Positions 21,451-32,935 of a DNA stretch of 64,000 bases are shown piece by piece. Under the pieces are notes generated by a model. The model saw nothing but the letters and a program-made list of their open reading frames with translations, was not told where the DNA came from and ran no database searches. Positions within the stretch are counted from its first letter, which is position 1; each line of letters starts with the position of its first letter. Source of the DNA: Naematelia aurantialba (Eukaryota; Basidiomycota; Tremellomycetes; Tremellales; Naemateliaceae). Where the stretch lies: assembly GCA_021527695.1 (NCBI GenBank), contig JAKFAO010000009.1:1240001-1304000 (forward strand). The letters are read 5' to 3'. A program made the translations under genes and the position numbers.

Positions 21451-24158
21451 CTACGCCCCCTTTTCGCCAACCGCCCCGGTACGCGTACCCACCACCTGTT
21501 CAATACCAGCCTCATGCGCAAGCTCCAACAGTGCACCGAGGTCTCGCGGGCCGACAAAGTTCTTGCGCCCGTCAAAGATCCATGTGAGGCCAGCCATGAT
21601 CGCTATCACCCGTCAGCCATGTTCAACGCCTCCAGTGTAGGTGCCAGTGTAGGTGGATCGTCACAGAATCAGTCTCCGACGGGAGGGGCACCTGTCAAGC
21701 AAATGGACCAAGTACTCACTGACAATCGCCAGGACAACGACGGCGTAGTTCATGTTGGGCCCGGTGACGGGGAGATCGGGCGGGAACAAGAAGAACACTG
21801 TGGTAAGGACCGTGAAAGCGAGACCAACCTGCACCCGGTCAAAAAACTTGCCAGTTGGTGTGGGGGCTGACTCTGCTCACCACGTTACATATGGGACCGA
21901 GGATCGGGCCGAGCGTAAAAGTCGGTTTAGGCAGTCCATCTGGCCGAAGCACTTTTCGTCCTCTGACCAAGACCAGCGCAACTGCCCACGTTAGTCCTCG
22001 GGTTTGTGGTTGTCTCGCCAGTACTCACTTGGAATTGAATAAGATATGTTGAGGAAAACGACCGAGCTCGACAGAATGGCGTTCAGGGCGCTCGACGATC
22101 CAAGGTAGACACATCCGAAGACGATGACCCATGCCGTGTTCATGAGAACTGCCGGGACGGGCACACCATTGCGCTTCCAGACTATGGACCAGATCGAACT
22201 GAACGGCAGGCCACCATCGCGCGCAAAAGCAAACGACATTCGGGACGAAGCGGTGAGCAAAGCCTGGGCGGTGAAAGCCATAGCGATGATGGGGAACATC
22301 TGCAGGACTACTCAGTTCTTCTGCAAAGTATAACGGCCCGAGGCCCGAGACTACTCACCTGCAAGCAGACGGCACCCGCCCTAGATCCAGTCGCTTGGTA
22401 CATGCTTTCCAACAACGCACCCGCAGCACTGGAGTTGACAGTGTCGACATCTTTGATACCAAACAACAGGCAAATGAGGAAGATGAAGGACGACACGGCG
22501 CCAATGCAGACTGCGGCGATCATCACGCGAGGCGCGTTCCTTGAGGGATGCGGCATCTCTTCTACCATGTGGGATACGGCGTCGTAACCGGTGAGACCGA
22601 AGGAGCCTGAAACATCAGCGCTGCCGGTGAAACACTCCCTGCGCTCAAGAGCCAATTCCGTGGACCAGTGAATCGACGAGGTTGGCTCAAAAGTTGCGAA
22701 AGGCGAGGCTATGGGCACCAAACGCAAAACTGAGAACAACCCCCACTCACTCTGAAGCAATCCCAAGATCCAGGCCACGCCATCATTCCATCCCGTCTCA
22801 TTGATATACGTCCCGAAGACAAACTCGGCCGATTCAAAGTCTGGGGACGCGCAGGACAGGCAGGTGATAATGATGATGACGGCGCCTGCTAGGGACCTGT
22901 TCATCGTCAGCTCATGGACCAATGATAGCAAGAGTAGGCGAAATCAGGACTTACCAGAAGATAGCGGCCTTGTTGAGAGCTGGCAATATCGGGAGCGCAA
23001 AGATATTTAGCGCACAGGCACCCAGCTCGTAGCCAAGATAAATCAGGAAGATCTGGTACCGCTCCACCGTGTAGTTGGGATTCATGAGTGCGATAACACC
23101 GGTTATCAGCTGGCCGGCGAGGGAGCCAGCGGTGGCAACGAGGGCGACCCAGCCTGCGGTAGCGAACCAGCCACAGATCCATGATATTGCCTGTGAGGGA
23201 GGCGTTGATCGCAGTGGGCAGCGAGTGTGTGCGCAGTGACGAGAGGAAAGGCAGTGGCGAGAGCAGGGGCGAGAGCAGGGGCGAGAGCAGGGGCGAGAGC
23301 AGGGGCGAGAGCAGGGGCGAGAGCAGCAAGAGCAACCAGTGATCAGCCGATTGCCAATTTATCAAGGAGCTTGTACTCACAGGTGCAGTGCGCTCGGTAG
23401 CCAAGATGGCAGACCAGTGGTACTGCCCGCCAGCAGTCGGGTAGACATGACAGCTGGGTCGTCTCAGCAGTCTCCTCTCGTAACGTAGAATGACGTTCGG
23501 GAAACAGAGTGGATGTGGAGATCGAAACTGGATGGAAGAGACTTACATCTCAGCCATGCTGGCTGCCATGGCGAGGTTACCGATGAAGGACGGGACGATG
23601 CCCCAGATGACGGCGGTCGGCCCGCCAGAGGGCAGGGCAAGGGAGAGAGAGGCGGCCATTGCGGTCCAGCTGTGTGTGTTAGGGCATTCGTCCGGGGGGG
23701 GGGGGGGGGGTGCAGACTTACGAGTTGAGGACGGCGTATGCCATGCCGACTTTGGAAGGTTAGCTTGTATAGATGGGAGATGTGCCCAAGTTTCTCGTGG
23801 GGAGTTGTTCGGCACCGGACACAGAGGGATGCACATGATGGGCATAAGTGCGAACGGGGGAGGGCGGAGGAGGGAAGGAAGGAAGGCAGAACGAAGCAAG
23901 AAAGCGAAGCAAGAAGCAACAAATGAGAAAGCACGAAAGCAACTCACTCAAACTCAGCAGCATAAAGGACCGATGCGTGCCTCCGGCCTGGACGACCCCG
24001 TCCGCCGCATCGCGCTCGTCGATGGTGGGGTACGGCCCGTACCCATGCTGCGGCGGGATGAGGCTGTTTGTGAACTCCTCGCTGGCGTTGTTGCCCGCGA
24101 CGGCTGTTTCCTTGTGGCCCGGCGCCACGGGCGCCGCGGTGATGGTGTCGTCTGACAT
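21451..24158 (-). CDS. APC-family amino acid/GABA/choline permease
   Basis: Starting at MSDDTITAAPVAPGHKE (24158) and ending …GTRTGAVGEKGA (21451), the exons join to a polytopic transporter of about 530 residues with the dozen membrane helices usual for the APC superfamily. Recognisable blocks are GGQYHW in helix 3, the helix 4-5 segment (WICGWFATAGWVAL; NYTVERYQIFLIYLGYELGA), and GYDAVSHMVEEMPHPSRNAP, a hallmark of the fungal GABA/choline/polyamine subgroup (Uga4, Hnm1). Later blocks are SSRMSFAFARDGGLPFS and NMNYAVVVLAIV. The substrate cannot be fixed from sequence. The protein acts at the plasma membrane or vacuole. Two introns carry unusual DNA: a 17-G run and a 12-bp minisatellite. Upstream lies a GTATAC-rich repeat close to the start codon. 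Confidence 0.88.
23256..23327 (+). repeat. 12-bp minisatellite in permease intron
   Basis: Six near-perfect copies of GGCGAGAGCAGG lie in an intron. On the coding (minus) strand the array reads as pyrimidine-rich CCTGCTCTCGCC. Confidence 0.95.
23694..23710 (+). repeat. 17-G homopolymer in permease intron
   Basis: Seventeen consecutive G occur on the plus strand, a C17 tract on the coding strand within a short intron. Confidence 0.9.
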
Positions 24159-24205
24159 GGGGTTTGTCGCGAGGATGGGTGGCACCGTCACGAGGGAGGA
24201 GGGAG

Positions 24206-24306
24206 GTACGGTGTGTGGTATACGCTGTGTGGTATACGCTGTGCGGTATGCGGTGTGCGATGTACGGTGTGCCGTATACGGTATACGGTATACGGTATAC
24301 GATGTG
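24206..24306 (+). repeat. GTATACG-type palindromic repeat cluster
   Basis: About 100 bp consist of degenerate 7-12-bp units built around GTATACG and GTGTGCG. At least six self-complementary GTATAC cores are present. The cluster begins about 50 bp upstream of the permease start codon, in its 5'UTR or core promoter. Confidence 0.85.
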
Positions 24307-24595
24307 ACGACTTGCCGAGGAGTAAGGTGCAAGGAGGTGAGGTGGGCAAGAGGAGTAAGGGGAGCGAGGCGATGTTTCACGAGAGGTTATATAGCCCAGT
24401 ACTGGGCAGCAATATTATGTCGAGCGCAACTATACTCGTCGCTATCTTAGCCGACGGGATAGCTGCGTCGATTTGCTCGCCCTCGCACTCGACGCAACGA
24501 GCAAAAGTGCACAAGCGAGGCCGCCGATATGCTTGGACTCAGCCCGAGATCTGGCCAACTACGTCTCGCCGAACGAACGCCAGCTCAGACAGAGA

Positions 24596-24697
24596 TGGTG
24601 AAGGAGGGGAGGGCAGAGGAGAGAGGGGGTGAAAGAGAGAAAGGGCAGAGGGGAGAGAGAGGGCAGAGGAGAGGGTGAAGGAGAGGGTGAAGGACAA
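24596..24697 (+). repeat. Purine-rich GGAGAG/GGTGAAGG tract
   Basis: About 100 bp are almost purely G/A on the plus strand, with repeated GAGAGGGTGAAGGA units. The complementary strand is the sense strand of the downstream permease gene and is CT-rich. Confidence 0.8.
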
Positions 24698-24822
24698 TTA
24701 AGCGAGATCCAGCGTCGACGACAGACACGATACGACACGACACAGTACGACAGGGTAGCTTGTTTTCTTTTCGGGGTGGAGTGGGCTAGTCGGCGTGGGT
24801 GAACCTCGCTTAACGACCCAGA

Positions 24823-24870
24823 CCCTCCTCTCCTCTCCTCTCCTCTCCTCTCGTCTCCTCTCCTCTCCTC
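24823..24870 (+). repeat. (TCCTC)n array
   Basis: About nine units of TCCTC with one TCGTC interruption lie in the intergenic region. Confidence 0.9.
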
Positions 24871-25736
24871 TGGCTCTGCTCTACTCTGGCTCTGACCTAC
24901 CTGCTCTGACCTGATCAGCCCTGCTCACCAGAGCTGCGTGGCGCGTGGCGCTGTCGCCTGCTAGGCTCACGGCTGACCCGAGCCACAGAAGCCTAAGCGA
25001 ACTCCAACCCATGAAAGAGATAGCAGACGCTGCTCCGATTCGTGCCAAAATTTCATGCACGCCAGAGCGGTCATGACGCGTTTTTGGCTGACATTAGTGA
25101 ATTTGGCCCCGAACATGACGAGAGTGAACTCCAAATTTAGATTTTCAGCCAGCCAGGCACCGCTCGATCACCAGTCACATGTTAGTTTAGTCGACAATTA
25201 GGCCATCCCGACGCTCCACACGCCTTGGACACGCCTGGCACGCCTATCGCAGCATTCTAACATGCATTCATTTCGCACCTACACAGTGTCCTAATGTTGC
25301 GTGACGTGCTATGGACTTCTATCTACTACCTATGACACGACTGTCTTCTGACCTATGTACTATGGATGATGTCGAGGTACCCAGGGCCTCTCGGCCCGAG
25401 TAACCACGTGAGACCTATGAATGGGAGACCGCCTATGTAAATGAGATCACGAGCTATGAGAAGCACAGCAGACAGCGGAAAATCAGACTAGATGACATGA
25501 GTGCGCGATGCACGTTCTTGGTAGTCTATGAAGGGGTATCGATGCAATGGATGGTTGCCTAGACTGCTGGGTATAGTCGTTGCGTCGTACGAGATAGCGA
25601 GGAGACCGAGAACGAGACAAAGGTTGCGATTGGCGACATTCGTAGCGCCTGCACCCGCCAAAGGAGAACAAGATCACTAGACGTCGCCGACTTATCGGTG
25701 CAGGTTTGTGACGAGCGAAGCGCCAGGCATCGCAGG

Positions 25737-28700
25737 CTAGACGTTGTATCTCTCCGCCAGCCGCTGTCGGATGACCGGCGGGAAAGTACTGATCGACTGC
25801 TCCCAGGCCGCGCCGAGACTGTTCTTGAATCCCTGCAAAATCTACCCACGTCAGCTGCTGCATCCTGGAAGAGGCGACGGCGATCACTGACCTGTCGGAA
25901 CATCTGGTCCAGCTGGCTGGAGGGATGCTGCCACTTGACCACCGCGTTGCAAAACCATATGAAGCTCTGCGTGGCGTTAGCACTCGCACGCCTCCAACTC
26001 TGATAATGCGCCCAGACGTGCGTCTGACTCTGGGCAGACGTTGGACAAACTCGAGGTTTAATGCGCGCAGACGTGCGTCTGTCTCTGGGCAGAGATTCTG
26101 GACCAGCAATATGGCACTCACGTTGTCCAGCCCGCCCGGGTTCACGCTGATCATCATACAGAACCCCCTGAACGCCGAGTCCTTCTCATGGTTATCCTTG
26201 ATCTCCCACAGAGCCTTGCACCATGCCTGCGCAAACGTCGACAAGCTTGGCGCCACCAACGCAGGACACGTCAGTCCCAGCCGCCCAATCGTGACCGCCG
26301 CGTTCTCGGAGAGCGATTTCGGCGATTTTGGATTCAAGAGGATCGGCACCAAGCGCTCCACGAGAGCCGGCACGAACGGCTCCAGAGGCTCGGCATTGCC
26401 ATTGTACTGCAGGGCAATTTCGCCAGCAGCCCAAGCGGCGTTGTTGCATACGCTGAGGCAGTCTGGCGCAGGCTCGGCCACGATCTGCTCCATCACGGGA
26501 GGCATAAGTTGGGGGATGATTGGCCGAAGGAGGGAGAAGCACGACATTGCAAGGTCGCCCAGGAGAGCGTGGGCAGACTGGCGGATGGGCGGCCCGTTGT
26601 GCTGAGGATATGAGCGAATACGCACAAGGCAGCCAAAGACATGGAGAGCATGGTACGGCAGGTGAGGGCACTGTCACACGAGAAACGTGTAGGTGCAGTG
26701 ACACGGGAAGAGACGAGAGAGCGCAGGGGCGGGGAAAGGGAGGCGGGGAAGGGAAGGGGGAAGGTGAAGGGAAAGGGGAAGGAGAAGGGAAGGGGAACGG
26801 GGGAAAGGGAAGCGGGGAAGGGAAGGTGGAAAGGGAAGCGGGGGAAGGTGGAAGGGGGAAGGGGGAAGGGAGGAGGGGCATATTCACGCACTGTAAGACA
26901 CATCGCCATGAGCTGCAACAACGAAGGCTGCGTGGTCGAAATTAGCTGTCCAATCTGTTCGCCCAATCCCTGCGTGAGGCCCGACAACAAGTCGAGCGAA
27001 ACGACGATGAACGTCCAGTCCGGCTCGTCCAGATCGACATTGTTGCTGAACAGGTTGTACTCTGCCAAGCTCGACTGGATGATATTGATGCACCGATCGA
27101 ACACGGGTTTGGTGTACGGCGCAAACGCCATACCCGCAGCAATGGACACAGACGACAGGCACTGCCACCTCAGTCAGCTCATTGCATCATTCTTCACCAG
27201 TGGTGATCGGGCTCACCTCGAGAAGCGGGACGAGGTCCTGATCGTTGTCCAGCAGTTTCTGCCACCGCTCGATCAACGGCGGCATCAGGATATCGAGGTA
27301 CAACGGCTGGCCCAGTGCGGACCCGACGGAATCCGCCAACGTGCCCAGCGCATCGTACAGGATCAGCAGGTTCTTTTGCTGGTATTTGTTGAATGCAAAA
27401 GTCAGGTTGCGCAGAATCGGTTCCAGGAACGGCACCAGCTCGCTGCCGGCCTCTTCCTCAAGCGTGGCAAACGCGCTACATCCGGCTTCCTGAACGCGCT
27501 TGTTGTGGTCCAGCACCATTTGCAAGAGCTACAGCAATCAGCAGTGACCGTGATTGATAGTTGCACTCACGCCCTCCATAGCGGGTAAGAAGAACTTGGT
27601 CTTGTCCTGTGGAGACGCCTGGACACACCAGCTCGCATACCGGCTGAGCGTCCAGCAGGTGATGGTTCGCACGAGCGCCTATGACTGTCAGATTTGCTCA
27701 TGACTGTAAGCTGTATCACCTGCCTTGCTGTCCTTGAGCATGCCGATGAGCCAAGGCACAAGCTGGGGGAGATGAGGTGACAGGCCGTCGATGCAACCTG
27801 AAGCTAGTCAGCAAGGAACAAATAAAGCCGGCACATAGATTACCTCACCTTCTGCAACGGCGCCCAAAGCCAGGATTCCACTTTCCCTCTGCGTCCACTC
27901 CTCGCTGAACAGCTTGTCCTTCAACACCGGCAAGAGGATTTGCAGAACTTCGTCCTTGAACGACACTGCCATGACATCCAACGCCGCCGCGGAACATTTG
28001 CGGATATTCCATTCACCTCCTTCATCATCATCGTCAAAGTCATCCTCGTCATCGTCGTAATCCTCGTCATCGTCCTCCTCTAGTGCTTTTTCCGCTGCTT
28101 CCCTAGACCGACCCTGTCCAGGCGCAGAAGAAGCCTGTTCGTTGCTCTCCTGAGCGTGGCTTTTCGAAGAGTACGCTTTAGGTTTGATATCTGTATCTCT
28201 ATCGGGCACAGCTTCGTCGTCTTCGTCCACGTCGAGCGTCGCGAGATCCATCTCCGAGTAGACCATGCCGTCCAACAGAAGCGGAACGATTTTCGGTAGG
28301 TATGGCTTGAGGTTGCCCTGGAGGCCGCTGTCTTCAGCAAAAGTGAGCCAGAACTCGCATGCTTCAAGCGCGACCTGCTCGTCCTTGTCCTTCGTGCAGT
28401 ACGCCATGTAGTCCACCACGTTGCTGAGCTCGGGCACAAGTTTGTCGGGCCGGGTATTGAGGATCAGACCCAGGGCGGTGCACACGGCTCTGCGGACGTC
28501 GGAGCTGGCGTCGGATGCCCGGCTGAACAGCGCCTTGAGGTAGTCGTCAATGTTGGCGTCGACGGCTGGGATGCGAATGTTGCCGAGGGCATACAAAATC
28601 CTGAGGGCCAAGAGACGGATTTTGGGATTATCATAAGAGGTGAACTTGATGAATTCCGGAACGAGGTGGTCAAGGAGGTTGCGGCCTTGGACGGCAAAGT

Positions 28701-29466
28701 CGAGCTTGGAGGGATTGTCCTCTGCAATATCCAGGAAACATTGGAAGCAGCCCTACAGCACCGAGACATCAACGTTCATCCCCACTCGCAGTCCAGGTTC
28801 ATCACATGGACACTTAGAAACGCGTGGGATTGTCAGTGTCTCCTTCCTGGAAACAGCAAGACGCCGCGCAGTTGTCGGTGTCTCCTTTCGAGAAACAGCA
28901 AGACTCACCTCGACGACATTGATGTCCTGTGCACCCATGCCCTTCATGAGTGCCTCCAAGGCCTCTGTCCATCCTCCAGGCTGTTCGTTGGCCAATAAAG
29001 CCGACACAACCTGTCCTGCCGTGCGGCGCAGGTTCGTGTCTGGGTCCTGCAAGACCTGCAAGATACTCGCCTGAACGAATGCGAGCGCCTGGGCGTCGTC
29101 TGCGTCCGTTGGCGGGCCAATGCGACCTGACAGGATGTTTTTCAACAGGATGCCCGCGACCGACCGGTGTGAGACTTCCTCGTTCGTGCAGAATATTAAC
29201 GCGTACGCGAGGTAGGCATAAAAGTCGGGCACTTGGCGTAGTTGTTCGAGCCGCTACCAAAGGAAGGACTTGTCAGACATCACACCACCCAAAACCAACG
29301 ACACAACGACAGGACGCGCTGAGAGGTACAGAGGGGAGAAGACGGAAGGCTGAGGAGGCCAACTGACCTTGGATACGGATTGTTGTGCCTCTGCATCCAT
29401 GCGGACACTCAACCTCAGAAACTCCAGGACCTGCTCGAGGCCCTGGGCCTGTGGCTGCCAGCTCAT
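25737..29466 (-). CDS. KAP104: Transportin / karyopherin beta-2 (Kap104)
   Basis: This is an importin-beta-family HEAT-repeat receptor of about 900 residues, from [17 protein letters not shown] (29466) to …[10 protein letters not shown] (25737). Signatures are [31 protein letters not shown], and [16 protein letters not shown]. The long acidic H8 loop around 28010-28090 (runs of D/E ending [17 protein letters not shown]) uses RanGTP to expel PY-NLS cargo. Other signatures are [16 protein letters not shown] and [14 protein letters not shown], then [12 protein letters not shown]. It imports RNA-binding proteins into the nucleus. Checked introns include the first one after QQSVSK, intron 26602-26891 (290 nt, G/A-rich on the plus strand) and the last before [16 protein letters not shown]. 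One intron holds a 42-bp tandem duplication beside its donor site. Confidence 0.94.
26726..26878 (+). repeat. GGGAAGG-type array in KAP104 intron
   Basis: About 150 bp are nearly pure G/A on the plus strand, built from variants of GGGAAGGGGAA with many G-runs of 3-5. On the coding strand this is a CCTTCC polypyrimidine array inside intron 26602-26891. Confidence 0.92.
28830..28903 (-). repeat. 42-bp tandem duplication at a KAP104 intron donor
   Basis: Two 32-bp copies (28830-28861 and 28872-28903) differ at only a few bases, at a 42-bp period. They share GTGTCTCCTT and AAACAGCAAGA. The second copy abuts the GTGAGT donor of the intron. Confidence 0.85.
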
Positions 29467-30195
29467 CCTGCCCAGCTATGTCACCGACAGGGGACGTCAA
29501 TCCAAGACGACAGAGGGAGAGACGGTGACTGTGAGTAGATGAGGGATGGTGAATAAGCAGTTGGTGGTGGGAACGCTCGTCAAGTCGACACGCGGATAAA
29601 CGAGCACACAGCGAGAGGACAAAGGTGGATGGTTGTATCTGAATTTCCTCAAACTCTAACCACCGGCGTCGTTGTTGTGGCCAGTCGTAGAGCCTCTACC
29701 GGCCAAGCACGCGTCAGGCCTGTCGTATGGCGATGCGAATCAGCCAGACAGGCAGACACACGAGCAAGTAGTTTGGATGGTCGAGAGCGAGAACAGCATC
29801 AAGAGTCGAGGAAACGGTCAAAAGCCTTGGTGCAGACAGGCGGCGAAACAAGTTTGTGGCGCCCCGGAACTGCTGTGGCGGTGGCGGCGTCACGCTAACG
29901 GACCAAGCAGTAGCCATCATACGTCGCACACCACTCGGAAGACTCTCTACGACTCTGATAGTGCGGCGTGAATGGCAGAGCTAGCGATAATGGAACCAAC
30001 CGACGCTCTGGCCAAATATGCTTGTCATGCATTTTTGTAGTGGTGATGTTATATGCAATTCTGCGTGCCCTTTTCTCGTGATGACATGCATTTTGTAGTG
30101 GTGTTATATGCAAATTGTATATGCCCAATTGTCGTAATGTTACTTGCTCAATCCTTGAACAGAGCCCCGTCCGTGACTCAATCCCTGTCCGCCGC
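29467..30195. other. Intergenic between KAP104 and COQ8
   Basis: This 729-bp gap upstream of KAP104 and downstream of COQ8 has no supported ORF. It contains a tandem duplication at 30025-30143. Confidence 0.45.
30025..30143 (+). repeat. About 60-bp imperfect tandem duplication
   Basis: Two AT-rich copies (30025-30083 and 30084-30143) share CATGCATTTT, GTAGTGGTG, TTATATGCAA and TCGT(G/A)ATG with small indels. It lies about 50 bp beyond the COQ8 stop codon, in its 3' flank. Confidence 0.8.
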
Positions 30196-32672
30196 TCAGG
30201 CGGCATCACCGACCTGGTAGCCTGCGGCATACTCCTCCCAAAGCCGACTGCAGTCCACCTTGGCTCCCAACCTAGCGCACATCAAGAACGCCCCGCTCAG
30301 CTTCCTGTTCAGGCTGTACGTCTCTGGCGGCGGTGGTGTCAAGCGATGCTTCAGCATGACTGGGATGAGTGCGCGGACCGAGTCGGTGATGGTTTGGTTG
30401 GCAAAGTCGTACGGACCCTGATACCCAAATGGCGATGCAACCAACGCCATCGAGTCGAGGTGTGCTTTTAGCATCACCTAAGGGGGGGTGAGCACTTGCA
30501 CTCGGAAGAGCGGAGGTAGTTTGGAGGTCGAGGGGGGAACGGTCGGAGCAACAGAAGGAGCAAAGCACGTAGGAAGGAGACAACGCACCTCCTCTTCATC
30601 TCCTGTCAGGTAGCCAAGCGATCGACTCTCTTCTTCCATAGCCTTCCGGTCACCCTCAAGCGCAGCGGTGAGAAGTTTATACCACCCATCCATAAACTCC
30701 TTGGTATACTCCCGCGATGCGCCAAAGTCGACCAGCTGGACCTTGTCTCCAGCCGAGTCGTATAGAAAGTTGGCCCAATTCGGATCGGTCTGCATAAATC
30801 GAAAGTGGAAGAGCTCTTGGAGGCACAATCGGAGAATATTCCGCCCGATCTATGCTCGTCAGCCGCCTGACAGGCGTGCAAGCGCTCGCTGAGCCGTCTG
30901 AAGCATCTCCAGTCAAGGACATACCTTGTCTCTTGTCTCCTGTGACATATGCTTCATGCGGCTGAGGGGTTTACCCGACATCCATTCCGTTGTCAATACC
31001 TTTCCCGTAGTAGCTCCGTCGACCACCTTGGGCACCACGAAAAAGTCGTCTCCATCCAGAAACTTCGAGAACCGCCGCCCGGCATCGGCTTCTAGGAGAT
31101 AATCGCACTCGTCTTCCAGCTCGCGCCGCATGACCGCAATCGTATTCTGGAGGTACAGTCCCTTGGGCAGCACGGCAGATCCGCGAAGGAGGAGCGATAT
31201 ATTCGCGAGATCAGAGGTGATCGAGGAGGATATGCCCGGGAACTGTACTTTGATCGCTACAGGCGTCCCTGAGCCCGCGAGAGTGGCTTTGTGGACCTGG
31301 CCAATCGAAGCCGATGCGATGGGAGTGCGATCAAAGGACGAGAAGAGGGATTGCCATTCGGACCCGAGTTCACTCGCCATCACTTTCTGACGCCCAGTCA
31401 GCTTCCACTAACAAACTAGCAATCATCCAGACCGACCTCCATCTGCCAGTCAGGCATGTAATTGGCATGGGCCTGAACGTGATGTAGCACCTGTTGGATC
31501 TCCGCAGGCAGGACGTTGTTGTCTGTCGTTCATCAGTCATCGAGGGTTTCCGTACGCGAGCCGTACCTTGGATGCTCATAAACTGTCCCAGTTTCAGAGC
31601 CGCACCTCTCATCCGCCCAAGCGTCCCGACAAGCCGTCTGACGTTGGCATCACTCATGAACACGCTTCCTGTACCTCCTGTCCCCGTTGAGCGGCGAATA
31701 GATTCCGAAGCGGCGCCCCAAGACAGCGATGCAGCGAGAGCTTCTTACTCAGTCACATCTCCATCAGGCATGTAGCAAAACTCACAGCCATAGTGGAAGA
31801 GTCGACCTATTCGTGATGAAGGGACCGTTGAAGCTCGCAGCAATACGGGCACCTGGTATGCTGTGAGCGGGCCATACAGTGAGGACGGGGCAGCTCACAT
31901 CATCATCTTCCTCCACACCACCAATCAAGGACTCGGAGGCTTTGATGTAGGAGGTGTCGGGAGCCGCTGGATCTGCAGGGGTGCGTATCGAAGCTCCCAG
32001 TACAGGAGCGACTGGTTGTGAAGAAGTACTCGCTGATGGTGGCGTTGTTGATGACTCTGAAGGCCGAAGCACAGAGTCAGACAAGCCTTCTAGCCCCGCA
32101 GCTGTATCCTCCTGCCGCCTCGATGTGTTCTCTGCATCCTGGATTCCGCTAGGCTCGCCAACAGTCTTGATACCCGATGGAGGGAGATTTGAGCTTGCTT
32201 GTTCTTGGGCTGTTGCAGACGTCTCGGGTGGTATTGTCTCGATATTCCCAACGACTTGACTCTCAACTGGCTTTCCATCCTCAATAGTCCGAGCCTCTGA
32301 AAGTCCGCTTCTCGGTGAATTCCAACCTGCATACTCTTCGCTCCGAACTCTCGCTGGCCGCGAGGAGGATATCGTCTCTATGTCTTGCACAATCTGTCGT
32401 CCGACAGGGAGTTGAGAGCTGGACGACGACCCCACTTGATGCGGCGAAGCACTCGCCGCATTAACGGGTCGAGTCCCGTCAGCAAGTGACGGAGATTCAT
32501 CCGGTGTCGCCGGGTACGGTGCTTGCGGTCGTCGGGACACGGGGTGGCCCAGCTGCGCTCGATCCAAGTCCACTTCTCTACCTTTGCCCTTGCGCAGGGC
32601 AGAGACCGCAGCCGCTTCCTCTATCTGCACTGCGGCAGCGCGGGCCAGGACTCGCACGACCGCCGACATCAT
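30196..32672 (-). CDS. COQ8: Coq8/ADCK-type atypical kinase, ubiquinone biosynthesis
   Basis: The start is the ATG at 32672 (MMSAVVRVLARAAAVQ). The first 270 or so residues are a Ser/Pro/Glu-rich extension with an Arg/Ala-rich, mitochondrial-type N-terminus. The conserved core follows: VPSSRIGRLFHYG, then the family-defining KxGQ (KLGQFMSIQG), the A-rich loop PIASASIGQVHKATL, the lysine in VAIKVQFPG, TDPNWANFLYD and VDFGASREY. The C-terminus is …EYAAGYQVGDAA at 30196. Coq8 is an ATPase of the UbiB family in the mitochondrial inner membrane that supports the CoQ biosynthetic complex. Splicing between HYG and SLAASLSWGAASE was checked by frame. It is divergent from HEM13 over 263 bp. Confidence 0.93.
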
Positions 32673-32935
32673 GTCGACCACGGATGACTATCTGCAACGC
32701 TGCGTCTCGATTTCGCCCTCTCACTGCAGCAACCAGCGAAAAGTCGGCTGCACGTGGCACGAGCAGGTAGTTTGTGGAGCCCCACTCGGGTTCCTGCGGA
32801 AGTCGAGCAAGCCGTCTGACCGAAAATCACAATGTCCACAATTGCTGATGGGGGTTGAGGGTGGTGTTGAACCTGTTCCTCCTGCAGCTCTACAACAGCT
32901 CCCCTCAGTGCTGCACCCGAGTCGCCGCGCTGAAA
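32673..32935. promoter_or_regulatory. Divergent promoter, COQ8/HEM13
   Basis: The 263 bp between the opposing start codons contain one CACGTG E-box at 32751-32756 near the middle. Both genes serve oxygen-dependent mitochondrial metabolism, so joint control is plausible but is inference. Confidence 0.6.

Larger units (their letters stand above)
24159..25736. other. 1.58-kb gene-free, repeat-rich intergenic region
   Basis: This lies between the permease start and the KAP104 stop, both minus strand. It contains the GTATACG cluster, a purine-rich tract (about 24596-24697), a TCCTC array (24823-24870), and two adjacent inverted repeats (GCCAAAA/TTTTGGC at 25044/25082 and AATTTGG/CCAAATT at 25100/25131). 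No ORF with family resemblance was found on either strand. Confidence 0.55.
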
